Assembly: GCA_016178785.1 (NCBI GenBank)
Contig: JACOSO010000021.1
Span: 1 to 64,000, forward strand
Source of the DNA: Bacteroidota bacterium
Lineage (GTDB): Bacteria; Bacteroidota; Bacteroidia; Cytophagales; Cyclobacteriaceae
DNA length: 64,000 nt
Reading direction: 5' to 3'
Below, piece by piece: positions 15,405 through 23,518 of the stretch; position 1 is the stretch's first letter; every line of letters starts with the position of its first letter. Both the position numbers and the translations under genes were made by a program. The notes under the pieces were generated by a model. That model searched no databases and had not been told where the DNA came from. It saw nothing but the letters and a program-made list of their open reading frames with translations.

Positions 15405-17450
15405 CTATAGTTTATAACAAACTATTTCAGCAGGAATTGGCCTGTAATAAACGTAGTTGTAGATCTGATCCACATCATATTCAGGCTCGCGATCGTTCTT
15501 AATGTCAATGGCACTTACAATAACACCACTGCTCTTGCTTACTTGTATTAACTGATTTCCCTTTTTCTCTTGCGCGGTCATCATCATCACAAAACCAGGA
15601 GTATTTTGTGAAGCTTTGAAACGAGCACTGAATTGTTTCATGGCCATAGAAGAATAAGCGAACCCGGCCTGCCCCAACTGACCGAAACTCTTAGACAATT
15701 GCTGGCCCATGGCTTTGCCTGACGGATCTGTTGTCTTCTGCGAAGCCTGAGCAAACGCTGCTGAATAAGCAGAAGCGGCTGCTCCGATGTAGGCAGCTCT
15801 CACCGCCTGAGCAAGCAAGAGCGCACGAACAAGAGCAGGCTGCCTCGGTGCAGGATAATACTTCCCGAATTTCAGAAGGCCATCATAACTCACCTTTACA
15901 ATATTTTGCTCTGATGACAGTACTAATCCATCATCAGCCACATCAATACTTCGTGGTCTCTCTTTTCCTTCGAACTGAATTTTTGATGAAGTTATTTTCT
16001 TATTGCTACCTGCTTGTTTATCTACCTCATAAACACTTTCATCCTTTGGCGAATAAACGTAGAGTTTATTTCCCTTGTCGCCTGTTGGGAATGGCCGCAC
16101 TTTATCTCCCGAGGAAGGTCCTCCTGCTTCAATCGAATTTTCCCAAACCAGAGTTCCTGAGTTTACATCCAGTATGTTTACTTCACGGGTGGTAATAAAC
16201 AAGAGTCCCTTGGGTACCAACTCCGATCGCACCAAATCCCCTTTCAGCTTTACTGACTTCTCATATCTTAACTTACCTGCCACAGGGTCTAATACATTTA
16301 AGTAATACTCCTCTGCTTTGTCGTTCCAAGCATTATCAAATGCAGTGGTAATCAATATTCCATTCTCTGTGGGGAGATAATTCACAACGCTGCCTTGCGC
16401 TTTGATACCTTTTCCTTTGTTGCCCCACATAGTTTCACCGGTTTCATAATTCACGAGGTTAATCGTAGGTTTTTGAGATGATCTCGGGCAAATAATAATT
16501 CCCTTTTCGTGCATGATCACTTGGTTCATGTGATCATTTTCTTTCGCTGGTTGTTTCCACAGCGGGCCTCCGGTATTGCTGTCGAATGCGTAATAAAGAT
16601 TGGTATAGAATTTCGTTGGGCCTTGCTGCTTTGAAGTGGTGAACCCCGAGCCGCTTTCTGACTCCACTTCCGTTGCCACAAAAGTTACATTCTTTTTAAA
16701 TGGTGAAAATAAAATAGCTGCATTCTTTGAGGTAGTGATTTTGTTTTTCCACACCAGTTCACCCGTCTCTGATTTTAATTTCATGACATAACTGGGGTGT
16801 GTGATCACCACATTTTGTGCGTCTACTTCCAGTGGCTCACTGGTGAGTTTTTGCAAATTCCCAAATTGCTGACCAAGCGCCTGAAGTTTGCCTAAGAAGC
16901 CTTTCGTTGTAGTGGCTTCCGGTTTGAAGAGGTCTTCGTTTATCCACAGTTGTTTTCCTGATTGAATGTCATACATGAAAAGCGTGGCCACAATATTTTT
17001 CAAATCCTGGCCCTGCTTCACGCCAATGATTAAAAGCCTGCCGGAAAGAGGCAACACATGTCGACTCAGCACACCAATACCCTCTTTCTGAGAATCGAAA
17101 AGAACTTTGCCACCTGTCACTTCAATAAGTGCTTGCAAAGGAATGGTGGAACTCTGATCCGTCTTGTAAGAGATAGTCAAAAATTCCGTGCCTTCCACTT
17201 CCTCCAACAGAGAAGGATCGAGGGCAGCATATTTCTTGTTTTCCCAAATTATTTTTCCGTCAGTAGGATTTACTCCATAAAGTCCGTCATTGGTGCTGAC
17301 AATAATGTAACCTAAAGAATGAACCCGCTGCCAATTAATGGCGCTTGTAAATTTTGCCGACCATGACGCAGCCGTCTTCGGCTGTGCGAGCGACAGCAGA
17401 GAAATGAATAAAATCCCTGCGATGAAAAAGGGTTTGAATAAAGGGTTCAT
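15405..17450 (-). CDS. Exported PQQ-like beta-propeller repeat protein
   Basis: 681 residues from ATG 17450 (MNPLFKPFFIAGILFISLLSLAQ, a signal peptide); the frame continues to an ATG at 17480, which would bury the signal. PQQ-type blades are visible as repeated W-containing units: DGLYGVNPTDGKIIWENK, MYDIQSGKQLWINED, LKSETGELVWKNK, FDSNTGGPLWKQP, LDVNSGTLVWENS. There is no cytochrome motif, and the PQQ ligands were not identified, so an enzyme activity is not claimed; such propellers also act as scaffolds. Near the C-terminus an Ala/Gln-rich helix region (AAYIGAAASAYSAAFAQA) is unusual. Confidence 0.82.
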   Translation of the reverse strand: MNPLFKPFFIAGILFISLLSLAQPKTAASWSAKFTSAINWQRVHSLGYIIVSTNDGLYGVNPTDGKIIWENKKYAALDPSLLEEVEGTEFLTISYKTDQSSTIPLQALIEVTGGKVLFDSQKEGIGVLSRHVLPLSGRLLIIGVKQGQDLKNIVATLFMYDIQSGKQLWINEDLFKPEATTTKGFLGKLQALGQQFGNLQKLTSEPLEVDAQNVVITHPSYVMKLKSETGELVWKNKITTSKNAAILFSPFKKNVTFVATEVESESGSGFTTSKQQGPTKFYTNLYYAFDSNTGGPLWKQPAKENDHMNQVIMHEKGIIICPRSSQKPTINLVNYETGETMWGNKGKGIKAQGSVVNYLPTENGILITTAFDNAWNDKAEEYYLNVLDPVAGKLRYEKSVKLKGDLVRSELVPKGLLFITTREVNILDVNSGTLVWENSIEAGGPSSGDKVRPFPTGDKGNKLYVYSPKDESVYEVDKQAGSNKKITSSKIQFEGKERPRSIDVADDGLVLSSEQNIVKVSYDGLLKFGKYYPAPRQPALVRALLLAQAVRAAYIGAAASAYSAAFAQASQKTTDPSGKAMGQQLSKSFGQLGQAGFAYSSMAMKQFSARFKASQNTPGFVMMMTAQEKKGNQLIQVSKSSGVIVSAIDIKNDREPEYDVDQIYNYVYYRPIPAEIVCYKL

Positions 17451-17626
17451 GGGCAAAATAATTTTAGCGTTAATGCACATGAAATGATCAACGGGGGGTC
17501 ATTTTACATGCGAAGGTTTTTTGATTGTACTGATTAAAACCAAATAAGATGCCACATCCCACTCACGCTTAGATAGCGTAACGAAGTTAACGTTATATTT
17601 TTCTCAAGTCTTATGTCTTTCTAGTT

Positions 17627-18577
17627 TTATTCTGGGTTAAGCCACACTACATTTTGCTGCGATTTGTGATCTTGGCCGATAATGCCCCTGTACAAGCCCG
17701 GCCGTCTTGCTTTTTTGTAACGGTATCCACCTGATTGCGTGAGCTTCTCAGACACAATAGTAGCTGTTGCGTAACTATCGTCAAACGAGCGACACTCTGC
17801 GATTACATCTCCAAAAGGATCAATAATCATCGAGCAACCATTTTTCAGTTGATCATCGTCCATACCTATCGGGTTTGAAAAAACTACATACACTCCGTTA
17901 TCGTAAGCTCTCGCGGGCAGCCATTTCATTAACCAACCTCGTCCTTTCATGCCATCAAATTCTAATCGCAATGATGTTGGGTCGCTGTCTCGATTTTCCC
18001 AAAGCTTGGGATCAACAAAACCGGCACCTGGTCTGGTGGAAGGCGTGCACATGGTAACGTGTGGCATAAAAATGATATCCGCTCCAAGCAGGGCAGTTGC
18101 TCTTACATTTTCTATGATATTGTTATCGTAACAAATCAGTATGCCGCATTTCCATCCATGTATCTCGAAAACGCAGTATTCGTGCCCCGCGGTTAAATAG
18201 GGATTAATAAACGGATGTAGTTTTCTAAACTTTGCAACTAACCCGTTTTTGTCAACGCATACATAAGCTTTGAATAAATTGTCATTGCCATCCTTCTCAA
18301 ATAGTCCTGCCAAAACGGTGATGTTGTACTTCGTTGCAATTTCTCTAAGCCTTAAAATACTTTTTCCTTCAGGAATGAGCTCCGCCAGGTCAAGCATTTG
18401 ATCTTTTGAGAGTCTCCTTGCAAAAGTGTAACCGGTAATCGAGCATTCGTGAAATGCGGTTACGTTAGAACCCTCTTGAGATGCTCTTTTAGAAAGTTCT
18501 TCAATCACCGAAAGATTGTAATCCTTGTCACCGCTTCTGTGCTCAAACTGAGCACTTGAAATTTTTAGCCTATCCAT
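17627..18577 (-). CDS. Carbon-nitrogen hydrolase (nitrilase superfamily)
   Basis: 316 residues. The Glu-Lys-Cys triad is visible: E44 in AFHECSITGY, K119 in KFRKLHPF and C149 in GILICYDNN. A C-terminal extension of about 40 residues (YRYKKARRPGLYRGIIG) is longer than in basic amidases. Known: the superfamily hydrolyses amides, carbamoyl groups or nitriles in the cytoplasm. The lipoprotein cyclophilin gene lies 14 bp upstream on the same strand, which suggests co-transcription but no clear functional link. Confidence 0.9.
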   Translation of the reverse strand: MDRLKISSAQFEHRSGDKDYNLSVIEELSKRASQEGSNVTAFHECSITGYTFARRLSKDQMLDLAELIPEGKSILRLREIATKYNITVLAGLFEKDGNDNLFKAYVCVDKNGLVAKFRKLHPFINPYLTAGHEYCVFEIHGWKCGILICYDNNIIENVRATALLGADIIFMPHVTMCTPSTRPGAGFVDPKLWENRDSDPTSLRLEFDGMKGRGWLMKWLPARAYDNGVYVVFSNPIGMDDDQLKNGCSMIIDPFGDVIAECRSFDDSYATATIVSEKLTQSGGYRYKKARRPGLYRGIIGQDHKSQQNVVWLNPE

Positions 18578-18591
18578 TGTATTCGTATACT

Positions 18592-19320
18592 TTACTTTTT
18601 GATTTCATTTAATAAGAACATCTTCATTCGCACATCGCTCTCGGGCCGGTCGGACTTGTTGGTTTTGACGGCCGCTATTTTATCCAGCACATCAAATCCC
18701 AATTCGAGTTCTCCATACACAGTGTAGCCTCCATCGAGGTGAGGTGTTCCGCCAAAGGTCGTATAGATTTTCTTTTGTGTGTCGTTTAGGGTCAGGTTGC
18801 GCTTCATGATCGTACTGTCCAGCTGCGATGGTCTCCAGACCTTGCGTTGCACAATATAAAATTGACAATTGCTGCTTGCCTTTTCCGGGTTGTTGTCACG
18901 AGCAGCAGCCAGCACACCCCGTTTGTGATAAATATTCTGTTCGGTTCTAAACTCTGCAGGAATCCGCTCACCGGCAGCAGATCCTCCTCCCAGCGCTTCT
19001 TCTGGTTTGACTTCTTTGCTCTTCGGATCGCCACCCTGAATCATAAAATTATTAATGACACGATGAAATAGCAGGCTGTCATAAAAACCTGCTTTTATTT
19101 TGGCTACGAAATTATCGCGATGGAGGGGTGTCTCATTGTATAGCTTCACCACCATGTCGCCCAGGGAGGTAGTGATCAGTACATGATAACGACCATCTTT
19201 GATGTCGATAAGCTTAGTGTATTTTTTAATGGACGCTGTCTCTTCACGCGTGAATTTTCGAAACGTCTTAGTGGAAGAGCATGCTGCAAAAACGAAGCAA
19301 AGTAGAATAAGTTTTTTCAC
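18592..19320 (-). CDS. Cyclophilin-type peptidyl-prolyl isomerase, lipoprotein
   Basis: 242 residues from a GTG start at 19320, chosen because it completes the lipoprotein signal (VKKLILLCFVFAACSS, read as Met; modified Cys14). The cyclophilin domain (about 45-240) has LLFHRVINNFMIQGGDP and the CQFYIVQ strand. Known: such proteins catalyse proline cis-trans isomerisation and assist folding of exported proteins. An insertion of about 25 residues (STIMKRNLTLNDTQKKIY) lies between two conserved strands, common in Bacteroidota members. Confidence 0.92.
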   Translation of the reverse strand: MKKLILLCFVFAACSSTKTFRKFTREETASIKKYTKLIDIKDGRYHVLITTSLGDMVVKLYNETPLHRDNFVAKIKAGFYDSLLFHRVINNFMIQGGDPKSKEVKPEEALGGGSAAGERIPAEFRTEQNIYHKRGVLAAARDNNPEKASSNCQFYIVQRKVWRPSQLDSTIMKRNLTLNDTQKKIYTTFGGTPHLDGGYTVYGELELGFDVLDKIAAVKTNKSDRPESDVRMKMFLLNEIKK

Positions 19321-19417
19321 GAGTGATATCGTTGTTAGCTGTTGGTTTTAAATATATGGAGAATTCGTCTTTTGTGCCGAACCGTCTACAGAAGTGATAC
19401 AAACAGATTTGGTTTCA

Positions 19418-19456
19418 GGTTGGTGACAACACGTGACAACACCGACCTTGGGCAAA
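19418..19456 (+). repeat. GTCGGTG hairpin family member, duplicated loop
   Basis: GGTTGGTG (19418-19425) pairs with CACCGACC (19440-19447). The loop repeats the unit GTGACAACAC, as if one arm had slipped. The tag TTGGGCAAA follows. It lies just downstream of the CPBP gene stop at 19480. Confidence 0.75.
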
Positions 19457-19479
19457 CCAACCAGCAACGAAAGGCTCCA

Positions 19480-20307
19480 TTATATCATTGCACCCACTTT
19501 TTCAGGTAAATACAATTCCAATTGATTTCTCTTCCTCAAAAGAAGGAGGTAAAAAACAACACCGGTTGCAATTACAACCACAAGTCCGATCAGATAAAAA
19601 TAATTCTTGTTAAGAATAATTGTTTTACTCTCTATCATCGAAGCTATTCCATTATTCGCTCCATGTGCAAGTACTGCCCACCAAACACTTTTTCCATTTA
19701 AAGTTAACCACGCGTAGATAAAGCTCAGCGAAATGCAAAACAACGGGAACCAAATAAACGCTTCTATTAATGGATACTCGGGTACATTGTATCCTAATAA
19801 TGCAACCGGCATGTGCCATAGTCCCCATATTGTTCCGAGTATTAATACCCCCTTCGTTAATCCGTACTCCTTGATCAATAAATTTTGCAAAAATCCTCGC
19901 CAACCTAATTCTTCACCAAAGGCAAACAACGAGGTTCCGATTGAGGCTACGGGAGCCAGGAAAGCAATGGCCATAAAATATTTTTCTTTGGGAATGTTGT
20001 AGGCAGCAGTTTTAAGATTGGTCTGAATCAACATCTCAACTAGGGCATACAGCATTACAATACCGATGGCATAAAATAAAAACTGCCAGCTTTTAAACTT
20101 TAATCCAAATCCCTTCCAACCGAGATTATAGTATTTTGTCAATATAATGGTTACTAGGGTTGGGATATACATCATGCCAATAAGGATTGACTGCGCACTA
20201 TCTGACTTGGCATTTGAAATAAAGAAATAACAGATTGGCCCAAATATTCCCCACGAAAGACCTATGGACAAAAGGACAAATTGATAGATTAATTTTTTTC
20301 TAATCAT
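19480..20307 (-). CDS. CPBP-family intramembrane metalloprotease
   Basis: 275 residues with about eight membrane segments. The CPBP motif 1 is EELGWRGF (Glu132, Glu133, Arg137); motif 2 is GLWHMP, and a third His lies in LAHGANNGI. Known: CAAX-type proteases of this family cleave in the membrane, and many bacterial members have immunity or maturation roles. A second CPBP gene lies at 21321-22172, with a Crp-like regulator gene between them. Confidence 0.9.
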   Translation of the reverse strand: MIRKKLIYQFVLLSIGLSWGIFGPICYFFISNAKSDSAQSILIGMMYIPTLVTIILTKYYNLGWKGFGLKFKSWQFLFYAIGIVMLYALVEMLIQTNLKTAAYNIPKEKYFMAIAFLAPVASIGTSLFAFGEELGWRGFLQNLLIKEYGLTKGVLILGTIWGLWHMPVALLGYNVPEYPLIEAFIWFPLFCISLSFIYAWLTLNGKSVWWAVLAHGANNGIASMIESKTIILNKNYFYLIGLVVVIATGVVFYLLLLRKRNQLELYLPEKVGAMI

Positions 20308-20379
20308 GTGAGTAAAACTTTAAGAATTAAATTTTACTCAAAACTATTTAATCAAATAATTTCTACTGATGCACCCAGG

Positions 20380-20970
20380 TTAAGAAATGGTTTTAGCAAC
20401 TCGTTTTCTTATCCTGCTCAGCGATTGAGGCTTCACTCCAATGAAGGAAGCAATCAAATATTGTGGTATGCGTTGAGTTAATTCGCTGTAATTTTTTACG
20501 AAATTCAAATATCGCTGTTCAGGGGTGTGGGTATAGAGCGATAACAACTGATTTACCACTATGGCAAACCGATGTTCAAGCACAATTCTACCAATTTTGT
20601 TTCCGTCTTTTATGTCGCAGTAAATGATTTGCAAATCATAGTAATTGATTACCAAAAATTCACAATCCTCGATCGCCTTTATAGAATGTATGGCATTAGA
20701 CTTGTTAATGAACGTGTGATATTCTGAAACGAAGTCTCCTTCTTTTGTAAAATCGGTAATAGCCTCATCATCGTTTTTGAGAACGTAATAGTAAACGAGT
20801 CCTTTATTTAAAAAACCAACGAGATTATTTCTGCTGCCTTCTTTTAAAAAGAATTCTCCTTTTTTAATTGATAAAGGTTTGAACAAGTTTTCCATTAATT
20901 TCCTTTCAGCATCACTTAAGTCTGCAATTCGACCAAAAGTATTTAATAACAGCTCGTGCATTTCACTCAT
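20380..20970 (-). CDS. Crp/Fnr-type transcriptional regulator
   Basis: 196 residues. N-terminal cyclic-nucleotide-binding-like fold (about 18-135, KGEFFLKEGSRNNLVGFLNKGLVYYY) and a C-terminal helix-turn-helix (QYLIASFIGVKPQSLSRIRKRV). The pattern is that of the many Bacteroidota Crp homologues; the PRAARRT-like cAMP contacts are not seen, so it may bind another ligand or none. It lies 72 bp upstream of a CPBP protease gene on the same strand and may control it. Confidence 0.9.
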   Translation of the reverse strand: MSEMHELLLNTFGRIADLSDAERKLMENLFKPLSIKKGEFFLKEGSRNNLVGFLNKGLVYYYVLKNDDEAITDFTKEGDFVSEYHTFINKSNAIHSIKAIEDCEFLVINYYDLQIIYCDIKDGNKIGRIVLEHRFAIVVNQLLSLYTHTPEQRYLNFVKNYSELTQRIPQYLIASFIGVKPQSLSRIRKRVAKTIS

Positions 20971-21083
20971 CTCTTAAAGTAATTGATTCGTAAAATTACC
21001 TATTTCTCGCCTTAGTATTTTGGTGTGCGTCAGGTTTGGAATGTTACCAGGAGATCATTTTGCGTCAGGTCGGGGAGACACTG

Positions 21084-21302
21084 CTAAGAAAGAGGGTTAA
21101 CTCTCCCATCGAGGTGAAGATTACCGCCAAGTATCGTCTCCTGTTTCAGGGACGATACGCTATCGGTGACAGGCATCGTCCTCTTCGAGAGACGATGCTC
21201 GAACAATAAAAAACTATGTTCACCCATTGCAGTTGTCATAGAAATCACCGAACCGCCCTCCAGCTTATAAATGCTCCGCAAAGAAATGTCTACGGTTGCC
21301 AT
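21084..21302 (-). CDS. Possible small protein (72 aa), read through a repeat
   Basis: ATG at 21302, product MATVDISLRSIYKLEGGSVI and on to residue 72. The N-terminal 30 residues look protein-like, but the C-terminal half is encoded by the two GTATCGTC/GCATCGTC hairpins at 21131-21198, which also occur outside genes (23141). The start may be a real gene whose 3' end was replaced by repeat DNA, or the whole frame may be chance. It lies 18 bp downstream of a CPBP protease gene on the same strand. Confidence 0.32.
   Translation of the reverse strand: MATVDISLRSIYKLEGGSVISMTTAMGEHSFLLFEHRLSKRTMPVTDSVSSLKQETILGGNLHLDGRVNPLS
21131..21198 (+). repeat. Two nested hairpins, GTATCGTC and GCATCGTC types
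   Basis: First: GTATCGTC (21131-21138) with GACGATAC (21151-21158), and an inner CCTG/CAGG stem. Second: GCATCGTC (21173-21180) with GACGATGC (21191-21198), again with an inner stem. The first recurs at 23141-23168. Confidence 0.85.
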
Positions 21303-21320
21303 TTTGTTAATCTAGTAAAT

Positions 21321-22172
21321 TTATTGACTTATTTTTCGTTTTATAATTTTGCCTTCTTTTTTTGCAAGAACATAGAGAATAACCCCAATGAGCAATAAGA
21401 AGACCGCTGTAAAAATTGAGCCTTCAACACCCATAGCTCCTCCTGTAAGCAATTCAGGTCCATTCAATTTCGCTTGAATTATACTTCCCATATCATCCAG
21501 ACCTGTAAGATTAGAACCATAAAAAGGTTGTGCGAAATTCCATCCTACATGAAAGAAAAAAGGCAGCCAAATTCTTTTAGTATATACGTATAACATAGCC
21601 ATCGTGAATCCCCAAATCAAAATAAAAAATACACTGAATAGATTAACATTGGGATTAAACAAATGGTCAGTTTCAAACAGCATTCCAATGACTAAGGTTA
21701 TGTTAGTGCCCAACCAATTTTCACACTGCCGTATTATTATGCCTCTAAAGAATAAGTCTTCAAGTAATGCGGCAACCACTAAAAGTCCGAATAGCCTTAA
21801 CGAATAGTGAACTGCTGTTATGCCAAGAAACTGATAGTAGTCTAAAAAATATAAAATGGAAATGGATAAGGAAATTGTTAAAAATCCCAAAGCAAAACCT
21901 CCAAGCATTTCTTTGGGCAAATATTTTATTGACAGTTCTGTGATTTTTCTTTTGTCATACAACCGAAACAAATAGTAGTATCCGAGCAATAGAACCATGA
22001 CAGAAACGCCATGGATCATGGGGTCAGCAATACCCTTATCTTGAATGATACCATAAAAAAATGGTTTTGATACGAAGTTTTGAATTGCCACAAATAGTGA
22101 AAAGCAAACGCCAATACCTATGATAATTTTGGTAATTGGAAAGTACAGTACTCTTTTGATTGATGTAGTCAT
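21321..22172 (-). CDS. CPBP-family intramembrane metalloprotease (variant motif)
   Basis: 283 residues, about eight membrane segments. Motif 1 reads LLEDLFFRGI (Glu138, Asp139, Arg143), so the second Glu of the usual E-E pair is Asp. Motif 2 is FETDHLFN and motif 3 is HVGWN; both His ligands are present, so activity is plausible. It is longer than its neighbour and clearly distinct from it, so it is not a recent duplicate. It is the first of the run of minus-strand genes leading to the Crp and CPBP pair. Confidence 0.88.
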   Translation of the reverse strand: MTTSIKRVLYFPITKIIIGIGVCFSLFVAIQNFVSKPFFYGIIQDKGIADPMIHGVSVMVLLLGYYYLFRLYDKRKITELSIKYLPKEMLGGFALGFLTISLSISILYFLDYYQFLGITAVHYSLRLFGLLVVAALLEDLFFRGIIIRQCENWLGTNITLVIGMLFETDHLFNPNVNLFSVFFILIWGFTMAMLYVYTKRIWLPFFFHVGWNFAQPFYGSNLTGLDDMGSIIQAKLNGPELLTGGAMGVEGSIFTAVFLLLIGVILYVLAKKEGKIIKRKISQ

Positions 22173-22278
22173 TATTTTTAGATTAACTCAATGATTTTGA
22201 GCTTGGACGCGATAAGCGGCCGGAGAGTTACCAGTTTATTGTTCTTAAAGTTCCGGTAAATAGAAGGACAGAATTGCT

Positions 22279-22544
22279 GGAGTGTGTTGCGGTCAGCGAC
22301 ACGACAACGAAAGGTGACCAACTTCATCTAAGGGAAAACGAACGCTAAATTTTTGGGGATTCTTCGCTGGTGGATGATTATTTTTTATGTGCCTGTATAT
22401 TCAAGACCCGTGCAGAAGTTTAAGTGTCTTGTTACTCTTTGCCGCTCAGAATTGGGTTCATTTTTTTCGCAACCAATCCTGAGCAAAGCGAAGGATCTCC
22501 TCTTCGCAGCTCCGATCAAAACTAACAACACCGACCTTGGACAT
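22279..22544 (+). repeat. Composite dispersed repeat, copy A
   Basis: The head is TTGCGG ... GACAACGAAAGGTGACC. The core starts CTAAATTTTTGGGGATTC and includes ATCCTGAGCAAAGCGAAGG, and the tail is ACACCGACCTTGGACA. It matches copies B (30253), C (30512) and D (35916) in the same order and orientation. It fills much of the 564-bp gap between the CPBP and DUF2200 genes; no gene is supported in that gap. Confidence 0.88.
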
Positions 22545-22695
22545 AAGGACTGCCCATGATTTATTTACGCTCATCTGCCTTAAAGGAGATGCCGCCAATT
22601 CGAACATGTAGCCGTGAAAAATTCAATGCATTGGACATGAACACCAAGTTAGAAAGAAAATAAAAAGATGAGTTTGGGGTTGAAAGTCAGAGTCA

Positions 22696-22725
22696 GATCG
22701 GTGAAAACACCGACCTTTGGAGAAA
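22696..22725 (+). repeat. GTCGGTG hairpin family member
   Basis: GATCGGTG (22696-22703), loop AAAA, CACCGACC (22708-22715), tag TTTGGAGAAA. It lies about 12 bp beyond the stop of the minus-strand DUF2200 gene. Confidence 0.7.
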
Positions 22726-22736
22726 TTTCACAACAC

Positions 22737-23102
22737 CTATGAGCCACGCAAAATCTTCTCCATCTTCTTGCCCTTCGCCAACTCATCCACCAACTTATCT
22801 AAATACCTAACCTGTTGGGTCAAAGGATCCCTGATTTCCTCCACACGATACCCGCAGATTACTCCGGTGATGAGATTCGCATTGGAGTTTAGCGAAGCAC
22901 GTTGAAAGAATATTTCAAAAGTTATCTTTTCTTTTATTAGTTCCTGCAGCCTCTTGTTATCGAAGCCTGTTAACCACTTTATGACCTGATGCAATTCTTC
23001 CTTGGTTCTGCCTTTCTTCTCTACTTTTGAGACATACATAGGATAGACCGAGGCGAATGTCATTTTTGCGATACGCTCATTGTGTGTGTTGGAGTTGTCC
23101 AT
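22737..23102 (-). CDS. DUF2200 family protein
   Basis: 121 residues covering the whole family: RIAKMTFASVYPMYVSKVEKK, KEELHQVIKWLTGFD, FFQRASLNSNANLITGVICG and YRVEEIRDPLTQQVRYLDKL. Known: the fold occurs widely in Bacteria and its function is unknown. It is cytoplasmic. It lies between repeats on both sides: copy A with a hairpin downstream, and a GTATCGTC hairpin upstream. Confidence 0.9.
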   Translation of the reverse strand: MDNSNTHNERIAKMTFASVYPMYVSKVEKKGRTKEELHQVIKWLTGFDNKRLQELIKEKITFEIFFQRASLNSNANLITGVICGYRVEEIRDPLTQQVRYLDKLVDELAKGKKMEKILRGS

Positions 23103-23140
23103 GCCCGTTAGTTTCTAAAATGAAATTGTTTTACTGTCAA

Positions 23141-23168
23141 GTATCGTCTCCTGTTTCAGGCACGATAC
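23141..23168 (+). repeat. GTATCGTC nested hairpin, second copy
   Basis: Same as 21131-21158 except for one base in the right arm (CACGATAC for GACGATAC), which opens the base pair next to the inner stem. It is followed by CGCTATCAGTGACA, as in the first copy (CGCTATCGGTGACA). Confidence 0.8.
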
Positions 23169-23518
23169 GCTATCAGTGACAAAGATTAATAATAATTTAT
23201 TCAAATGTTAGTTCAACAAATTGAAGCTTCCGCTTTCTTTTAAAAAAAATCCTAAGAAAAATAAAACAATCGGTGTAATGATGGACCGCACTCTGAAATT
23301 GCTGCAACCCACAGGAAACCAGACCAACATCAACTTGCAGGATGACAACACTGACCTTGACAAAAAGGTTGTTATAGAATCGGACATCCATGTAGCATAA
23401 ACGAACATATTAAACTTTATGTATAGCTTATGACAGCCTATTATCAAACTTATATATTCTGGCATGATTATGCAGTTGTGAATCGATTCTTCATGGTTAA
23501 TCTTAAAACTCAAAATCG
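23169..23518. other. Gene-free stretch before the permease
   Basis: It holds one degenerate half copy of the hairpin family (GATGACAACACTGACCTTGA, 23341-23360). A 41-codon frame from ATG 23276 to 23398 runs through that repeat and is not taken as a gene. The last part before 23519 is AT-rich and presumably carries the permease promoter; no clear -33/-7 pair was found. Confidence 0.5.

Noticed and set aside
22353-22559. Open frame with QPILSKAKDLLF in composite repeat copy A
   Set aside because: The same spurious frame recurs in copies C and D because the repeat does; it has no start context or independent support.
23276-23398. 41-codon frame upstream of the permease
   Set aside because: It reads through a degenerate hairpin repeat, is very short, and lacks any recognised motif.
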